Shown: positions 14,518 through 23,263 of the stretch, one piece after another
Layout of the letters: every line of letters begins with the position of its first letter
Numbering within the stretch: the stretch's first letter is position 1
DNA from: a virus
Virus record (IMG/VR): IMGVR_UViG_3300033149_003079
Span: 1 to 34,639 of that record
Length of the DNA stretch: 34,639 nt
Direction: 5' to 3' (one strand)
Translations under genes and position numbers: made by a program
The notes under the pieces: model-generated
Databases searched by the model: none
What the model was told of the DNA's origin: nothing
What the model saw: only the letters and a program-made list of their open reading frames with translations

Positions 14518-15369
14518 TCACCTTATTAGATTGCCAGAAAAAGGCTTTTGTTCTTGCCTGTCTGGTATTGCATTTTTGTTTTTATCAACAACCGGAAAAG
14601 CGTTGCTTAATCTTTCTGTGTATTCTTTTCTTGCTGCGGCTTTAGCATCGTTATAATCTTCTCCTAGCATGCCATAGATAATTTCGGCGGTTTTGGAGAC
14701 CGATGTCATCATGAGGTCGTCCCTCACAATGATTTGATTCTTATTATAAATAACGTTCTTTCTTTTAAGGTCTTGAATGATTACTTTAGCGGCTCGAATT
14801 GCTTGTTCCTGGTAGTCTGTTTTTCCCGCCTCAATTGCTGTCATGGTTCCACTTAAAACGAGGTCGGGGTATTCACTTCCCAGGTCGTCGTCATTAGAGA
14901 AAATTTGTCCAATCCATGCAATGGTTAAAGCTGCAGAGAGGTCGGCACTAGCTGTTATTTTGTGCCAGTACTTATCATAAATGGTGACGTTGCCTAGCCC
15001 GGTGACCACCTCGGTACCACTTGCGTCCACAGTATCGTCGTACCCCCACCCTTTTTGTTTATCAGGAGTGAATTCGATAAAGCCAGATTGTCCTAATGTA
15101 GCGCCCGCCGCTGCGGTTCCATCAACTAATTCAGCAACGGCATTAAAATCACTTCCATCCCATATAGAGACGGTCATAATGGACGCCACAATATTTGGAG
15201 TCGCGCCCATTTTGAAGCAAAGGTGATTGCATGGGAGAGTCGTGCCTATAAAAAGGGCATCTTCTGCAGCAACAAAAGTAATTGCAGTTTCGCCCGAATG
15301 ATTATTATTTAACTCTTCAGTATAATTGACGAGGGTCGAATTATCGTTATATATGATTCTGTTCTTCAC
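14518..15369 (-). CDS. virion protein: beta-sandwich fused to head-tail adaptor-like domain
   Basis: A protein of about 283 residues. The N-terminal 180 residues form a beta-sandwich-like region (NYTEELNNNHSGETAITF ... YWHKITASADL) seen in virion surface proteins. The C-terminal 100 residues are helical (YQEQAIRAAKVIIQDLKRK, then DLMMTSVSKTAEIIYGML, then KEYTERLSNAFPVVD) and resemble the helical-bundle head-tail adaptor. I chose GTG at 15369 because AGGAGAGG lies seven bases upstream; the TTG at 15393 would overlap the previous gene without a ribosome binding site. No other adaptor gene is visible, which supports the assignment, but it remains an inference. Confidence 0.5.
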   Translation of the reverse strand: MKNRIIYNDNSTLVNYTEELNNNHSGETAITFVAAEDALFIGTTLPCNHLCFKMGATPNIVASIMTVSIWDGSDFNAVAELVDGTAAAGATLGQSGFIEFTPDKQKGWGYDDTVDASGTEVVTGLGNVTIYDKYWHKITASADLSAALTIAWIGQIFSNDDDLGSEYPDLVLSGTMTAIEAGKTDYQEQAIRAAKVIIQDLKRKNVIYNKNQIIVRDDLMMTSVSKTAEIIYGMLGEDYNDAKAAARKEYTERLSNAFPVVDKNKNAIPDRQEQKPFSGNLIR

Positions 15370-15382
15370 TATATTACCTCTC

Positions 15383-16759
15383 CTAATTATCAATTATTAG
15401 AATGTTGAATTTCCCGCCCGCATCGCCGCCGGTTGAAGCGGCTTGCCCTGACATCTTAACAATCGCGCCCGCTGGCATTAACAGGGGAGCATCTAAGGGA
15501 AGCCAGCCACTAGGAGCATCATTTAAAACCACAGCATCTTGAAAAAGAAAAACGCCTGCAATTAATGTTCTGTCTACTCTTTGGACAGTAGCCCTAAGCC
15601 TCAAATCGATCTTTTTCGTCACAGCAGAACATTGCCATCCAGTAACCAAACCGATCTTATTTGCTGGCACCTTGTAGCGCCCAGAAAGGGACTGATTACC
15701 ACCTGCTTGTATGTATTCATATGTTACCGAACCCGCAGTATTTCGGATGCTGATATTGCCCGCCGCCACTCCTCCGCTTCCAACGGTTACGGTATGAGCC
15801 CATTGGACAGCATCAAAGTCGATCGCCAAAGTATCAACGGGAGTCGTCCCATTCATTGTAACTATTTCCGTCTGCTCGTCGCCCGCAGCATCGAGATAAA
15901 GAATTTTTAATGTTTGAATGCCAGTCCCGCCGCTAGTATCGTTTGCGTTTGAAGAAACGACCTCTAGCTGAATGCCTCCCGGCATTGGCGTGACCGTCGT
16001 ACTCATTTGAGTCAAATCATCTAAAACAGTATTACTGATAGTGTCTTTTCTCCCAGGAATGGAATACATTTTCATTCCCGGTATGTTCCCCCTAGCGACC
16101 TCATATAAAAAATTAGTCGTAGAAAGAGCCGCCTCTTGGTTTGTTCTTACATTTTGGAAAACCCCTGCGGGGTCTTTCCCTGCTAAAATAGCTTTAACTA
16201 ATTCAGCATCATCTTGCCCGCTAACATTATCAGCAAGGCGATGCGATGATGCTTTGGAGTTTGTTTTTTTCAGTATTGTTTGAAGGTCGAAAACCGTTTG
16301 ATCCGTTCCCCCATTAATATAATGCACCCTGAAGAATTTCTTCATGGGCTGAAATGAAAATGTTTTTTCTGTGCCCGCTGCGATTGTAAATGTATCCGCA
16401 GCCGACTCTCTCCATGTCGTTCCGTCACTCGAAAACTCTACATGTAAACCGTCCGTTACTGAGGCTTGATCACTATAAATAGTGATAAATACCATTGCAT
16501 AGTCGAGCGTTTCCGAAGCTGCCCCGGTGAACTCTGCCCCAGCATTTAAAGGCGTCGCGCTTGAATTGCCATCGTCGACCTTTCCGTCTAAAACCACTTT
16601 CAATTGGTTCGAGTCGTTTGTTTCAAGCTCCGCAACCGTCCCCGCACTATTGACAATCTTTACGCCCCCCGAAACTTTCGACCGCAGTTTAATCTCTCCG
16701 TCGTCATCCTCAATAATGATTGCCGAATATTTTGAGTTTAATTGTTTGGGAACACTCAT
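15383..16759 (-). CDS. large virion structural protein, possible head fibre
   Basis: A 458-residue beta-rich protein. An N-terminal strand-rich region (SKYSAIIIEDDDGEIKLRSK) is followed by a sandwich domain with VEFSSDGTTWRESAADTFTI and MKKFFRVHYINGGTDQTVFD, a short helical linker (175-225), and a second Gly/Thr-rich beta domain ending GGKFNILIID. This style is frequent in phage decoration or fibre proteins of unclear location. GGAGGAAG precedes the ATG. It is the first gene after the capsid-operon terminator and the HNH insertion, so it either has its own promoter or depends on read-through. Confidence 0.55.
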   Translation of the reverse strand: MSVPKQLNSKYSAIIIEDDDGEIKLRSKVSGGVKIVNSAGTVAELETNDSNQLKVVLDGKVDDGNSSATPLNAGAEFTGAASETLDYAMVFITIYSDQASVTDGLHVEFSSDGTTWRESAADTFTIAAGTEKTFSFQPMKKFFRVHYINGGTDQTVFDLQTILKKTNSKASSHRLADNVSGQDDAELVKAILAGKDPAGVFQNVRTNQEAALSTTNFLYEVARGNIPGMKMYSIPGRKDTISNTVLDDLTQMSTTVTPMPGGIQLEVVSSNANDTSGGTGIQTLKILYLDAAGDEQTEIVTMNGTTPVDTLAIDFDAVQWAHTVTVGSGGVAAGNISIRNTAGSVTYEYIQAGGNQSLSGRYKVPANKIGLVTGWQCSAVTKKIDLRLRATVQRVDRTLIAGVFLFQDAVVLNDAPSGWLPLDAPLLMPAGAIVKMSGQAASTGGDAGGKFNILIIDN

Positions 16760-16794
16760 ATTGACTTCCTCCGAAATATGCCTATGCTGTGCCC

Positions 16795-17289
16795 ATGGTA
16801 GAAATATTTAAACCCATAAAAGGGTTCCCTAAATACAATGTATCTAATACCGGGAAAGTGACGGGCGGCTCCGGGAAGACGCTTAAGCAAAGGCTTCACC
16901 GGGGGTACGACAGAAAAAGGCTTTACAATGGCTCCACTGCGAAGGACTTCCTTGTGCACCGACTCGTATACGAAGCGTTTAAATGTCCTATCAAGAAAGG
17001 TTTTCAGATAAACCATATGGACGGAGACAAGCTTAACAATAAGATTGATAATCTTGAGAGCGTGACCCAATCTGAAAACATGAAGCATGCGTTTAGCATA
17101 GGTCTTCAAGTGGCAAAGAAAGGTATCGACTCTCACTTCTGTAAGCTCACCGAGAACGAAGTGCGAGAAATAAGAATACTTGCCAGGAACACCGCTCTCC
17201 GTCAACGGGAAATCGCAGAAATTTTTGGTGTTTCCCAAGGAAGAATTCATTCTATAGTAAAACACAAAGACTGGAAACATCTCAAATAA
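16795..17289 (+). CDS. NUMOD4-HNH homing endonuclease, opposite strand
   Basis: About 164 residues. The N-terminal NUMOD4 DNA-binding motif (IFKPIKGFPKYNVSNTGKVT) is followed by the HNH nuclease core INHMDGDKLNNKIDNLESVT (about 72-91 from this start; catalytic His and Asn) and a C-terminal helix-turn-helix (LRQREIAEIFGVSQGRIHSI). Freestanding homing endonucleases with this layout are common in phages. It is inserted between the capsid-operon terminator and the next structural gene, oriented against them, and has no clear ribosome binding site. I prefer ATG 16795 to the upstream GTG at 16789. It shares its architecture with the HNH at 23264-23782. Confidence 0.85.
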   Translation: MVEIFKPIKGFPKYNVSNTGKVTGGSGKTLKQRLHRGYDRKRLYNGSTAKDFLVHRLVYEAFKCPIKKGFQINHMDGDKLNNKIDNLESVTQSENMKHAFSIGLQVAKKGIDSHFCKLTENEVREIRILARNTALRQREIAEIFGVSQGRIHSIVKHKDWKHLK

Positions 17290-17299
17290 CCTCTTGCAG

Positions 17300-17335
17300 A
17301 AAAAATGAGCAGTGGCTGGAGAGTGACCACTGCTC
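17300..17335 (-). terminator. intrinsic terminator of the packaging/capsid operon
   Basis: On the minus strand a perfect 9-bp stem (GAGCAGTGG/CCACTGCTC, 17335-17307) with an 11-base loop is followed by ATTTTTT. A second small hairpin (TTTAGC/GCTAAA, 17341-17362) lies just before it, directly after the decoration protein stop. It should lower transcription of the downstream adaptor and tail genes relative to capsid genes. Confidence 0.82.
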
Positions 17336-17362
17336 ACGGGTTTAGCGCTGTGAGGAGCTAAA

Positions 17363-17788
17363 CTATACTTTTCTGATTTTAAAATACATGGTGAATTTCC
17401 CTGCAGTAATTGCAGCTGTCTCTATTCCAAGCTGGATTGTTCCAGTAGCTGGCACGTACAAGGGAGTCATTGCAGCGTCTGCAACAAATACATTTGCCCC
17501 TGCAGTCTCAACAAGCGTTGGTCCATCGAGGTCTGAGTGAATTTCTACACCGCCAGCACCTACGCCGAGGTCGACGTTAACGCCAACACCGACAATAGTA
17601 GTTTGAACTACCATCCAATAATCGAGCACAAGCAAATCAGCGCCTGCAGTAAGTACGATATTGTCCTCTATTTCCCCCGCGTCCGCAGCAAAGTCATAAA
17701 TGACTGGTACTATGACCTCTTCATTTGAAAACCCGCCAGCCGTTGCCGACCCGCCATAGATTACTTTTGCATCTGTTAATGTTCCCAT
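17363..17788 (-). CDS. capsid decoration-type protein
   Basis: A 141-residue protein, rich in Gly, Ala and Val and almost all beta (TTIVGVGVNVDLGVGAGG; TPLYVPATGTIQLGIETA), with very few cysteines or lysines. Such composition is typical of abundant virion surface proteins. It is the last gene before the capsid-operon terminator, two genes after the major capsid protein. It could be a capsid cement protein or a head fibre base. Confidence 0.55.
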   Translation of the reverse strand: MGTLTDAKVIYGGSATAGGFSNEEVIVPVIYDFAADAGEIEDNIVLTAGADLLVLDYWMVVQTTIVGVGVNVDLGVGAGGVEIHSDLDGPTLVETAGANVFVADAAMTPLYVPATGTIQLGIETAAITAGKFTMYFKIRKV

Positions 17789-17798
17789 TCATTATTCC

Positions 17799-18035
17799 TT
17801 ATTTGTTTTTTTGTTTTTTTAATACTTTCTTAACTTTCCCGCCGACCATAAGAACCAAATAATGCCTTGAATTCATGCCATAAGCCGCAAGGATAGACTT
17901 AGCTGCTTTAATCGATTCGTACTTGGCTTGAACTTCCGCCTCGTCTCTATCGCTTAAATAAACTATCGTCCCGTTGTTGCCATTTAATGACTCATGCAAA
18001 TCGGTAACTTTTCCGAAACTTATACTTGGATCCAT
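17799..18035 (-). CDS. small hypothetical protein after the capsid gene
   Basis: A 78-residue basic protein, with a strand (NGTIVYLSDRDEAEVQAKYE), a helix (SIKAAKSILAAYGMN) and a strongly basic C terminus (KVKKVLKKQKNK). It lies 13 bp after the major capsid gene and 10 bp before the decoration-type gene. It may be a minor head component or a head-stabilising protein; no family is recognised. Confidence 0.5.
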   Translation of the reverse strand: MDPSISFGKVTDLHESLNGNNGTIVYLSDRDEAEVQAKYESIKAAKSILAAYGMNSRHYLVLMVGGKVKKVLKKQKNK

Positions 18036-18048
18036 GACTTCCTTTTAA

Positions 18049-18909
18049 TTAAACAATGATTGAGATCACTTGCTTGTTATCCAGTTGAACAGCACCTAAA
18101 GGAAAGTCGACACTCATTTTGTAGCCAAATTGGTTGTTAACATGAGTATCTGAGATCTTAAATCTTGGCGCGCCTAGAACCACTTTCATGAATTCTTTCG
18201 TAAAAGCAAATCCAGTATCCGTATCTAAGGAATTATCCTCTAAAATATTAAAATTCATCCTCTTAAGCATGAACCGTCCGTCAAGCATTGGAGAATGAGG
18301 AATACCCATTGTGTTGGCTGCAGAAACAGTAGTGTCGTCCAAAAGATCACTGAAAAATGTTGGGTCATTGAACAAATACCATGGAGTTTGATTTCCCCAT
18401 TTTGCTTTAGCTGCAAGTGTTCTAATTTGACTTAGAGTCGCTAAGTTAAAATCGCCACCGGCAGAAATTCCTGCGTGTACTGGTGCTGCTGCTGAAGGAC
18501 TAATCAAAGATTTAACCCAGTCATTTGCTTGCTCTCTAACGTCAGATAGCATTGCCTCTCTTATCTCTGAGTCTTCTTGCTCAAGTTGAGACATAACCAC
18601 CGCTAGGTCCTCAAACTCGAAAGCAGAAACGCAACGCTTGTTTACCTGAAGGTCAACGTTAGTTGTGCTTAAAATATTTGTTGTAAAAGTGTCCGCATCC
18701 GTTCCAATTGTCTTAATTGTAGATGTCGGCTTATTGATTCTCTTAATCTTTAGAGTATCGCCGCCCTTCACTCTATCAATTGTATAGTTCGGATCGTGTA
18801 AAATTCCCGGCCATAGCGTATTTTCTCTTAACTCTTTAGTGAAAAGAGGCGACCAAAAAGTTTGGACCAGTTCCAGCGTGTCGGCAATATTAAAAGTAGT
18901 TGTTCCCAT
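18049..18909 (-). CDS. major capsid protein
   Basis: A 286-residue coat protein immediately downstream of the scaffold (one-base spacing), which fixes its identity by gene order. It has an N-terminal helix (ADTLELVQTFWSPLFTKELR), an extended E-loop-like segment (IDRVKGGDTLKIKRINKPTS), a helix with acidic residues (EFEDLAVVMSQLEQEDSEIR), and a C-terminal beta domain (FAFTKEFMKVVLGAPRFKIS ... FGYKMSVDFPLGAVQLDNKQ). This is the layout of a non-cleaved HK97-fold coat protein such as the P22-coat-like group. No protease gene is present, consistent with a separate scaffold. Confidence 0.82.
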   Translation of the reverse strand: MGTTTFNIADTLELVQTFWSPLFTKELRENTLWPGILHDPNYTIDRVKGGDTLKIKRINKPTSTIKTIGTDADTFTTNILSTTNVDLQVNKRCVSAFEFEDLAVVMSQLEQEDSEIREAMLSDVREQANDWVKSLISPSAAAPVHAGISAGGDFNLATLSQIRTLAAKAKWGNQTPWYLFNDPTFFSDLLDDTTVSAANTMGIPHSPMLDGRFMLKRMNFNILEDNSLDTDTGFAFTKEFMKVVLGAPRFKISDTHVNNQFGYKMSVDFPLGAVQLDNKQVISIIV

Positions 18910-19602
18910 TTACGAAATTCCTTTTTCTTGTTTTGCCGCGCGAACCGCCGCAGCAATGTTTAATCTCATTTCCTTGAGAGGTAAATCTTTGTACGTACTA
19001 GAAGGAGAGGTATTGGGAGCGGAGGACTTGCCATAAAAACCACCAACGTGAGAAGTATCAACTAGCTCACTATGAGATTCCATGAATTGATTCGCAACGG
19101 CTGCAGCACTTTTTTCATCAATGTCACCTGTGTCGGGATTAATAACAACGTTATCAATGTCAACAAAACTCATGTACTTATTGTTTTTGAGTCGTCCAGG
19201 GAGCTTATTGAATACCGCATCCATTTTTTGCGCATCAACTAAAGTTCTATGAGCATTGTCTTTTTCTTCTGAAGTGGTAGTCAGCTTGCCGTTTAGTTCA
19301 AGGATTTCCTTTTCCTTAAGTTCTAAAAGTTTGCTGTACTCGCCTTTCTCCGCAAGTTGATGCTCTTCCCTTTCTCTTTCTTTTTTTTGATAAGAATCGA
19401 TTTGATCCTGCATTTCTGCTTTAGTCGCTTTAGCTTTTTTATACTGCCCCACGACTTTTTCAAAACTTTTGTGATTGATCGGCATGCTTTCGCCATCAAC
19501 GTCTAAAGTTTTAGGAATGTTTTGATTCTCTTTTGACTGAGCGCTGTTACTAACAGTGTCTTCAGGTGCGTTACTAACGTCTTTTTTGATTTCTACGTCC
19601 AT
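18910..19602 (-). CDS. capsid scaffolding protein
   Basis: A 230-residue, highly charged, mainly helical protein with a long coiled coil (about 48-130; EREEHQLAEKGEYSKLLELK and neighbouring residues), low-complexity ends and a basic, alanine-rich C terminus (LNIAAAVRAAKQEKG) that would bind the coat protein. Placement between the neck-like genes and the major capsid gene is the standard scaffold position. An AGGAGGG site precedes the ATG. No protease domain is visible. Confidence 0.8.
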   Translation of the reverse strand: MDVEIKKDVSNAPEDTVSNSAQSKENQNIPKTLDVDGESMPINHKSFEKVVGQYKKAKATKAEMQDQIDSYQKKEREREEHQLAEKGEYSKLLELKEKEILELNGKLTTTSEEKDNAHRTLVDAQKMDAVFNKLPGRLKNNKYMSFVDIDNVVINPDTGDIDEKSAAAVANQFMESHSELVDTSHVGGFYGKSSAPNTSPSSTYKDLPLKEMRLNIAAAVRAAKQEKGIS

Positions 19603-19640
19603 TATACCCTCCTATGGCTTTTTTAGTCAATACCTCAATC

Positions 19641-20114
19641 CTAGAGATACTTTTTCAATGCTTTTGATGTGTCCTTTTCCACTTTTTTTGCGATTACCGT
19701 GCTTTCTCCTTTCGATAAATCTACAAAAGGTCGAGCGCCTGACACAAAGAACGCGACCTCATCGTTTGTTATCCCGCCGCCCTTTCTATTTGGTCTAATC
19801 CTAACCGATCCCTCACCTTTTTTAATCCCAACGCCATAAAGAGCGTCGAGCATCTGTCCGGTTTCGGTTAGGTTTGATTTTCCTGGGCTTGTTGCGGAGT
19901 GAAGCTTTTTTCTTCTCCTCGAGGCGATTGTCGATGGTGCTAGAGCTCTTAGCTTGCTCACATTGCCACCGACCTTTTTAACCCCGCCGCCTTTTCGTGT
20001 CCGCTCCTTGATAAGTTTTGCCATAAGTTCGGCGTTTTCTTTCATTTTGGATCGATGCAAGGCTGCGTCGATTGCTTTTTGCATGTTCTTGGTTATGTCT
20101 CTGAAGGTGGTCAT
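19641..20114 (-). CDS. neck/virion morphogenesis protein, HK97 gp10-like candidate
   Basis: A 157-residue basic protein with the pattern of virion morphogenesis and neck proteins: helical N terminus (ITKNMQKAIDAALHRSKMKE), ERTRKGGG, then LAPSTIASRRRKK, SNLTETGQMLDALYG and a later ARPFVDLS. It overlaps the preceding gene by 4 bp (ATGA). The same motif order, ERTxKG - AP-x(4)-A - KG/SG - ML - GxRPF/GRPSP, occurs in the neighbour at 20111-20599, so the two look like diverged paralogues. Confidence 0.5.
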   Translation of the reverse strand: MTTFRDITKNMQKAIDAALHRSKMKENAELMAKLIKERTRKGGGVKKVGGNVSKLRALAPSTIASRRRKKLHSATSPGKSNLTETGQMLDALYGVGIKKGEGSVRIRPNRKGGGITNDEVAFFVSGARPFVDLSKGESTVIAKKVEKDTSKALKKYL

Positions 20115-20599
20115 GATAACCCCTCCAAAGCCTGCCTTGCCGCCTCTTTCGGTGCTTCTTTTCGTGCTTTTTCTTTTTGCTCAGATCTCAATGATGTGAT
20201 TATTTTTGCGACTTCTTTGTTCTTGATACCTAAGAATTCTCGGGCTTTTCCGGGAATAGGAGAAGGGCGTCCATACGTTCCTCGTTGGTTACCATCGGCT
20301 TTCGCATTCTGCTCACCGCCCTTCTCAAATCCTATAAGAAGCTTGCCGCTTCTCTCGGAAATTAAATGCATTGATGGAAGCATAGCAAATGATTTTACTA
20401 AGTCCACACCGGTTACTGAGACCCCCTTCTTTTTTGCGTATTTGGGGTTATACGGAGCAAATTTTTCATTGTTTTTATCTTTGCCCTTGAGCGTCCTTTC
20501 GGTCATGTGATCAATGATACTCGCAGCGATTGCTTTCCTCTCTCTGGGATTATATTTCTTAGGGAGATCAACAGCAATCCGCTGCCATCGCGCTGCCAT
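20111..20599 (-). CDS. neck/virion morphogenesis protein candidate, paralogue
   Basis: A 162-residue basic protein. Motifs include ERTLKGKDKNNEKFAPYNPK with YAKKKG, a methionine-rich SFAMLPSMHLISERSGKLLI, then NQRGTYGRPSPIPGKAREFL. These resemble the phage virion morphogenesis proteins (GKPFxPYSPxYAxxKG and a later G-R-P-R/F-LG). It starts on the last base of the portal stop (TAATG) and overlaps the next gene by 4 bp, so it is tightly coupled to portal production. Either this gene or its paralogue may act as the tail-completion or head-tail joining protein. Confidence 0.5.
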   Translation of the reverse strand: MAARWQRIAVDLPKKYNPRERKAIAASIIDHMTERTLKGKDKNNEKFAPYNPKYAKKKGVSVTGVDLVKSFAMLPSMHLISERSGKLLIGFEKGGEQNAKADGNQRGTYGRPSPIPGKAREFLGIKNKEVAKIITSLRSEQKEKARKEAPKEAARQALEGLS

Positions 20600-21972
20600 T
20601 ATTCGTCCCCTCCGACCTCAATAGTCGTCGTGCTTTCTTTTTCGATTTGAAGCATTTCAGCGTCAATCTCCTTTGGTGTCATATGGGGATTCAATTCCTT
20701 TATTGCCTTAGAGAGTGATGCGAACCCAGCTTCCTTTTCGGTCTTGAGCCTTAAGACTTTATCCGCCCTAGACTCTAGTATTTTCTCTTCTGAGTAGCGC
20801 GCATTAACCACGAGTTTTTCGGGATCACTGAATTTCTTTCTATTCTCGATACGCCCGGCTGCCGCCAAAACATTGTGCATGATCGCTATCTTTCTCCATA
20901 GTCTCTTCTCAACCATTTTGAATTGGACTTCCTGGTCCTTCCTATTCTCGAGGGTATCCATTTCAGAGATTATTTTCGACACGCCTGAAGTAAAGTTTTC
21001 CGATGTGATACTACCAACGGCACCTGGTCTAATATCCCTCGTACCGAGCCACATGTTTAATTGCTCAACAACGTGATTCATTTGATCTCTGAGATTAGGT
21101 TCTGCTTTTACAACGCCGACGCTAGCGGTCTTTTCGTCGTCACTCTTTAGGTTCCAAAACATGTTCGGAGTAGCAGGTAGATTCTCAGCGTCTCCATCGG
21201 TCACAGTGATAATAGGATGCGATAGATACATTGATCCAAAATTCTGGTCCGTGATGAGTACGGGCAGCAAGATTGTCATTTGCATAGTATCTTCATCGGG
21301 GTTCGGTATTAAAAGGTATTGAGATTTCCCTATATACTCGAATGGGATTACTCCATAAGGATTTTTCCCCTCATTGAGATGCTTAGTCACGTCGTCAATG
21401 GCGATTGTCTTGTCGCTATAATATGCGACTGCGTAATCGTTCCCAAACTCCCAGTACTTATTCTTGACCGTACCGCCAACGTTCTCAGTGCCCATGAATT
21501 TAATGAATGACGTCACTCTCATCGGATTGACTTGATCGCTCGAATGGACAAGGAATTGATTTGACGGGATTGACCTAAAGCTTAGCGCCTTGGCTTCCAC
21601 GTCCTCGAATATCTCAATGCTTGACCACTTGTAGGCATTGTAATTCTCATTCATGTTGCCCATATGGACATCTAGCCCACGCTCTACATAGTAATCGACA
21701 AGCTCCTGGTCAGTGGCATTCTCGGTCTTCCTGATAACTGGCTGCGTGTATAGCTTTGAAAGCTTGCTAACTATTTTATTCCATACGTTGATCGGACTTG
21801 CCCGCTTGATGGCGAGCCCTGCATTTTCCGGCTTCAATTGATTATGCATCGCCTTTTCAACATACTTAAGTAAATCACCCTCCATAATCTCGAATAATTT
21901 ATTATTGAAATTAATCTTAGACTGCTGGGAAGCAATATACTCTAGCCTCCCTTCGATTTCTTCAGGTGTCAT
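20599..21972 (-). CDS. portal protein
   Basis: A 457-residue portal protein, identified by position directly after the large terminase and by SPP1 gp6-like features: KRASPINVWNKIVSKLSKLY near 53-72, a beta region with AVAYYSDKT, the phrase NPYGVIPFEYIGKS, and a long C-terminal helical part (VEKRLWRKIAIMHNVLAAAG; ENRKKFSDPEKLVV). The dodecameric ring would form the capsid vertex and DNA channel. GGAGGGG precedes the ATG, 17 bp from the terminase stop. Confidence 0.85.
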   Translation of the reverse strand: MTPEEIEGRLEYIASQQSKINFNNKLFEIMEGDLLKYVEKAMHNQLKPENAGLAIKRASPINVWNKIVSKLSKLYTQPVIRKTENATDQELVDYYVERGLDVHMGNMNENYNAYKWSSIEIFEDVEAKALSFRSIPSNQFLVHSSDQVNPMRVTSFIKFMGTENVGGTVKNKYWEFGNDYAVAYYSDKTIAIDDVTKHLNEGKNPYGVIPFEYIGKSQYLLIPNPDEDTMQMTILLPVLITDQNFGSMYLSHPIITVTDGDAENLPATPNMFWNLKSDDEKTASVGVVKAEPNLRDQMNHVVEQLNMWLGTRDIRPGAVGSITSENFTSGVSKIISEMDTLENRKDQEVQFKMVEKRLWRKIAIMHNVLAAAGRIENRKKFSDPEKLVVNARYSEEKILESRADKVLRLKTEKEAGFASLSKAIKELNPHMTPKEIDAEMLQIEKESTTTIEVGGDE

Positions 21973-21988
21973 TATCCCCTCCTTAGGT

Positions 21989-23251
21989 TTAATGAAATGT
22001 CGATTTCTTTTTCTTCACGAGCGGGTAAAGGAACCAACAAAGGTAAGAGAGTGAATCGACTAAATGCGATAAACTCGGATCTGTCTTTTGATTAAGCTGT
22101 CCATGCTTATCCCAGACCAATTGAGTGAGATCTCTTATTAATTTTTTGCAGCGGGGGTGTATTTTGATGAGCCCCAAAGTGAAACATCTGTTAAGGTTTG
22201 CAATTTTGTCAATTACTGCAGGATTAGTCTTATATCTTACATCAAAAGAAGCGTCTTTCAAAATAAGGACATTTGATTTACCCGTTGTACTCCTATTCCT
22301 CCCCGTCGAGTCGCAAACTACCGACGCTCCCTTCACACCTTTGCGCTTTAATGCATCAACTTTCTTGTAAGTGTCGCCCGCCAACTGGATTTCATCCCAA
22401 ACATAAAGCCCATGGGCATGCTGACTTGTAAGCACATCGGAATTATACATGATATTAAAGTCAGATCCAACCCAGTCGGTGCCCTCAAGCCTTTCCGCCT
22501 GTTCTGATACATGTTCGCCTTTATTGAATGCGTAGACGGCTGCCCCTGAATTATCGCTATCATATTCCCCTTTCAAGAAACGAAGCTGTTCTTTCTTGGG
22601 AAGCTTTTTAAGCATTTTAATGTAATGCTCGTCGATATTTTCTAAATTTGACTCAGGGTTGATTTTTATTGATAGAAAATCTTTTGCTTTATCAGTATCA
22701 AAAGCCTCACCGTCAATAGGGTCAATACCTTGTTCGAATGCTTGGTAATAAGCGCTTGTTGTAGTGGTAGGGTTTTGCGTATAGAAAACCTTTTTAGCCA
22801 GTATATTCTTTTCAGCGAGGCGCGTTTTCAGCCGCTCGACTGCTAGCCATGGGACTTGGTTGCACTCCTCAACTAAAATAGTTGAGAATTCAAGCCCCAA
22901 AAGCCTTTCCAGTTTGTCCTTATCATCAAGACCAGCACAGCGTATCCTCGACCCGTTTGGGAAATTCATTATATAATTTGTTCGGTCTGGCTTCACTGGC
23001 AAGTCAGGGAACGCTATCGCTAAAACCTTTGGGAGTGTATCCATCCATATAGAATTTTTTACCGAATTAAATGTATTTCTAACGATTATATGGCTTGATT
23101 TGCATTTGCATGCTCTAACGATGAGAATAAAGACAGCGATAAATGTTTTTCCCGACCTACTTCCTCCATATAGGATGATGTGTATGGCCGCCGAAGCGAC
23201 AATTAAAGAAATTGCTAACATTTGCGCGGAAGTTTTTTTAAACTCAATCAC
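21989..23251 (-). CDS. terL: terminase large subunit
   Basis: A 420-residue packaging motor. Its ATPase has Walker A GGSRSGKT (29-36), Walker B ILVEE (125-129) and a TQNP coupling motif (158-161). The C-terminal RNase H-like nuclease has acidic residues in GSDFN (D264), VVCDSTG (D314) and HLVDSLSY (D399). The length is normal for the PBSX/SPP1-like terminases. The GTG start has no good Shine-Dalgarno and follows the HNH stop by 12 bp, so insertion of the HNH gene between terS and terL may have cost terL its original translation signal. Confidence 0.93.
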   Translation of the reverse strand: MIEFKKTSAQMLAISLIVASAAIHIILYGGSRSGKTFIAVFILIVRACKCKSSHIIVRNTFNSVKNSIWMDTLPKVLAIAFPDLPVKPDRTNYIMNFPNGSRIRCAGLDDKDKLERLLGLEFSTILVEECNQVPWLAVERLKTRLAEKNILAKKVFYTQNPTTTTSAYYQAFEQGIDPIDGEAFDTDKAKDFLSIKINPESNLENIDEHYIKMLKKLPKKEQLRFLKGEYDSDNSGAAVYAFNKGEHVSEQAERLEGTDWVGSDFNIMYNSDVLTSQHAHGLYVWDEIQLAGDTYKKVDALKRKGVKGASVVCDSTGRNRSTTGKSNVLILKDASFDVRYKTNPAVIDKIANLNRCFTLGLIKIHPRCKKLIRDLTQLVWDKHGQLNQKTDPSLSHLVDSLSYLCWFLYPLVKKKKSTFH

Positions 23252-23263
23252 AGTAGCTAACCA

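Noticed and set aside
16756-17337. 193-codon frame opposite the HNH gene
   Set aside because: Antisense shadow of a clear NUMOD4-HNH gene.
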